A stretch of DNA of 16,076 nucleotides from positions 1-16,076 of the forward strand of contig DLAP01000005.1 in the NCBI GenBank assembly GCA_002493965.1. Reading direction: 5' to 3'. The translations under genes were made by a program, and so were the position numbers. This DNA is from Clostridiales bacterium UBA7044 (GTDB taxonomy: Bacteria; Bacillota; Clostridia; Oscillospirales; Oscillospiraceae). Each line of letters starts with the position of its first letter. The stretch's first letter is position 1. The notes under the pieces are model-generated. The model made no database searches, was not told the DNA's origin, and saw only the letters and a list, made by a program, of their open reading frames with translations. Below, piece after piece: positions 14,849 through 16,076 of the stretch.

Positions 14849-15322
14849 TTGAACATAGAACTAAGAGAAAGAACAGAAGAACACGTCCGTGTTTATTTTG
14901 AACGCACCCGGGACCCGGAGATTCAAAGCATGCTACCCCAGGCGGCGGCAACGGTGGAGGCGGCTCTGGAAAGCTACCGGAAAACCCTGCTTCCGGATGC
15001 CCGCAGCTATGGCCAAACCATATATGCGGACGGGGATTATGTGGGTGATATCTGGTGCTATGGCATTGATTCCAATGACGAGCCCAATGCCATGCTCAGT
15101 TACTGCCTGTTTAAAAAGTCACTTTGGGGCAGAGGGATCACCACGGCGGCATTGAAGAAGTTCCTGGAAGAAGCGGTTGGGCGGTTTGGACTGAAAACCG
15201 TTGGGGCGTTTGCCTATTGTAGCAATCAGGCATCTATGCGGGTATTAGAGAAAAACGGGTTTGCAATGGTGGAACGCTTTGCCGAAAACGGCGTGGAATC
15301 CGCCTACTATCAAAAAACATAG
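14849..15322 (+). CDS. GNAT-family acetyltransferase (RimJ/RimL-like)
   Basis: 157 residues, a single acetyltransferase domain. WGRGITTAALKKF (93-105) is the acetyl-CoA-binding loop and helix. NQASMRVLEKNGFAMVERF (126-144) is the RimJ/RimL-type motif B region. The likely acceptor is a protein N-terminus or a small amine; it cannot be decided. The start is TTG at 14849, with AAAGGAA (14834-14840) eight bases upstream. The stop is 10 bases before the next gene, whose Shine-Dalgarno overlaps it, so the pair is likely co-translated. No promoter of its own is evident after rsmA. Confidence 0.82.
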   Translation: MNIELRERTEEHVRVYFERTRDPEIQSMLPQAAATVEAALESYRKTLLPDARSYGQTIYADGDYVGDIWCYGIDSNDEPNAMLSYCLFKKSLWGRGITTAALKKFLEEAVGRFGLKTVGAFAYCSNQASMRVLEKNGFAMVERFAENGVESAYYQKT

Positions 15323-15332
15323 GAGACAAACA

Positions 15333-16016
15333 ATGATCGAATTTTTGTTTCTTGACCTGGATGATACCATTTTGGACTTTCACAAGGCGGAACGCATTGC
15401 CATCGGAAAAACCATCCGGGAGTTTGGGGTGGAGCCGACGGAGGCGGTTTTAAACCGCTATCACCTGATTAACAAAGCCCATTGGGAGAAATTGGAGCGG
15501 GGAGAGATCACCCGGGCGGAGGTTTTGGTAAATCGATTCGCCGCCCTGTTCGAAGAACTGGGGGTGGCGGTAAACGCGACAGCCTGCGCCCGTGCTTATG
15601 AAGAAAATCTTGCCATTGGCCACTATTTTCTCCCCGGCGCGGAGGAAGCGGTGAAGTCTCTCGGCAGGAAATACCGACTGTATCTTGCCAGCAACGGTAC
15701 CGCGACCGTGCAGCATGGCAGGCTTACAAGCGCGGGACTGTACCCGTATTTTGAGCAGGTTTTTATCTCCGAAGAAATCGGGTTCAATAAGCCCTCCCGG
15801 GAGTACTTTGAGGCCTGCTTTGCCAAGATTCCGGGCTTTGATCCGGCTAGGGCTGTGATGGTGGGAGACAGCCTGACCTCGGATATTCTGGGAGGCAAAA
15901 ACGCCGGACTGACGACCGTGTGGGTAAACCCGGAGGGGAAGGAATGCGGGGAAATTCGGCCGGACTATGAGATCAGAAGTCTTTCGGAATTGGAGGGGCT
16001 GCTGGAAAGACTGTAG
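15333..16016 (+). CDS. HAD-superfamily phosphatase, YjjG type
   Basis: 227 residues with all four HAD motifs: DLDDT (8-12; nucleophile Asp8, acid Asp10), SNGT (120-123), Lys153 in NKPS, and GDSLTSD (178-184). The helical cap between motifs I and II and the overall length match YjjG-like noncanonical pyrimidine nucleotidases, which clear damaged nucleotides; that substrate is inferred from family. The start is ATG at 15333, with AGGAG (15321-15325) seven bases upstream, lying over the stop of the preceding GNAT gene. An upstream in-frame start at 15261 would overlap that gene by about 60 bases and lacks a ribosome binding site. Confidence 0.88.
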   Translation: MIEFLFLDLDDTILDFHKAERIAIGKTIREFGVEPTEAVLNRYHLINKAHWEKLERGEITRAEVLVNRFAALFEELGVAVNATACARAYEENLAIGHYFLPGAEEAVKSLGRKYRLYLASNGTATVQHGRLTSAGLYPYFEQVFISEEIGFNKPSREYFEACFAKIPGFDPARAVMVGDSLTSDILGGKNAGLTTVWVNPEGKECGEIRPDYEIRSLSELEGLLERL

Positions 16017-16022
16017 AAAAAG

Positions 16023-16041
16023 CCTTCCCCTTTGGGGAAGG
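16023..16041 (+). terminator. Hairpin after the HAD phosphatase gene
   Basis: CCTTCCCC (16023-16030) pairs with GGGGAAGG (16034-16041) around TTT, six bases after the stop codon. No T-run follows; instead the recurrent tail GCAGCGTGTCAAAAAGGCTC begins. AGCCTT at the start can also pair with AAGGCT after the A-run. Confidence 0.6.
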
Positions 16042-16042
16042 T

Positions 16043-16062
16043 GCAGCGTGTCAAAAAGGCTC
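16043..16062 (-). repeat. Recurrent hairpin-tail motif, copy 3
   Basis: The reverse complement reads GAGCCTTTTTGACACGCTGC, sharing the 14-nt core with copies at 8-21 and 5311-5324 and the preceding GAG. As with copy 1, it lies on the 3' side of a hairpin just downstream of a gene. Confidence 0.65.
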
Positions 16063-16076
16063 AAAATCAAGCTGTC

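Overview
The window is a stretch of chromosome from a low-GC-phylum (Firmicutes) clostridial bacterium with a fairly GC-rich genome. The Oscillospiraceae and relatives are my best guess, from protein flavour, frequent TTG starts and the type of intergenic repeats. Most of it is housekeeping sequence. In the middle lies a visibly AT-richer accessory block, about 6.67-9.1 kb, where one 60-base line counts 35% GC against 67% for a line in the flanking tcdA gene.

Layout. 65-2128 (-): an EF-G-like translation GTPase of the divergent EF-G-2 type. 2420-3712 (+): an RsmF-type rRNA m5C methyltransferase. 3836-5107 (+): MurA, with a near-consensus sigma-A promoter and a TTG start. 5108-5370: an intergenic region packed with hairpins, including a REP/BIME-like pair of inverted 42-nt repeats and one copy of a recurrent 14-nt motif linked to hairpins. 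5371-6623 (+): TcdA (t6A cyclisation) translationally coupled to a GNAT acetyltransferase. 6866-8451 (+): three tandem genes for small exported proteins, the middle one a lipoprotein, sharing an undescribed domain with a Cys-Thr-Trp-x-Pro-Ala core. 8544-8723 (-): a short chimeric gene in which a signal-peptide-like start is fused in frame to a second copy of the 3' end of thrS. 8883-9089 (+): a small ribbon-helix-helix regulator with a palindrome upstream. 9141-10053 (-): a DUF3021-type membrane protein and LytTR regulator pair. 10274-12070 (-): threonyl-tRNA synthetase without a TGS domain, under a T-box leader with an ACC (Thr) specifier. 12774-13862 (+): a YabE-like DUF348/G5/3D cell-wall protein with tandem promoters and a structured leader. 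13926-14789 (+): RsmA/KsgA. 14849-16016 (+): a GNAT acetyltransferase and a YjjG-type HAD phosphatase.

How the parts relate. Several genes serve the translation apparatus: EF-G-like, RsmF, TcdA, ThrS and RsmA. Two serve the envelope: MurA and the YabE-like protein. The yabE-rsmA neighbourhood resembles that of Bacillus, but without rnmV between them. The accessory block is the likeliest place for an undescribed system. It combines a paralogous secreted/lipoprotein family, a thrS-derived fusion with its own promoter and ribosome binding site, and two small regulators. The two thrS 3' ends are direct repeats (118 of 125 positions identical) flanking about 1.6 kb, which suggests insertion or recombination at the end of thrS. 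Six of the seven differences fall at codon third positions.
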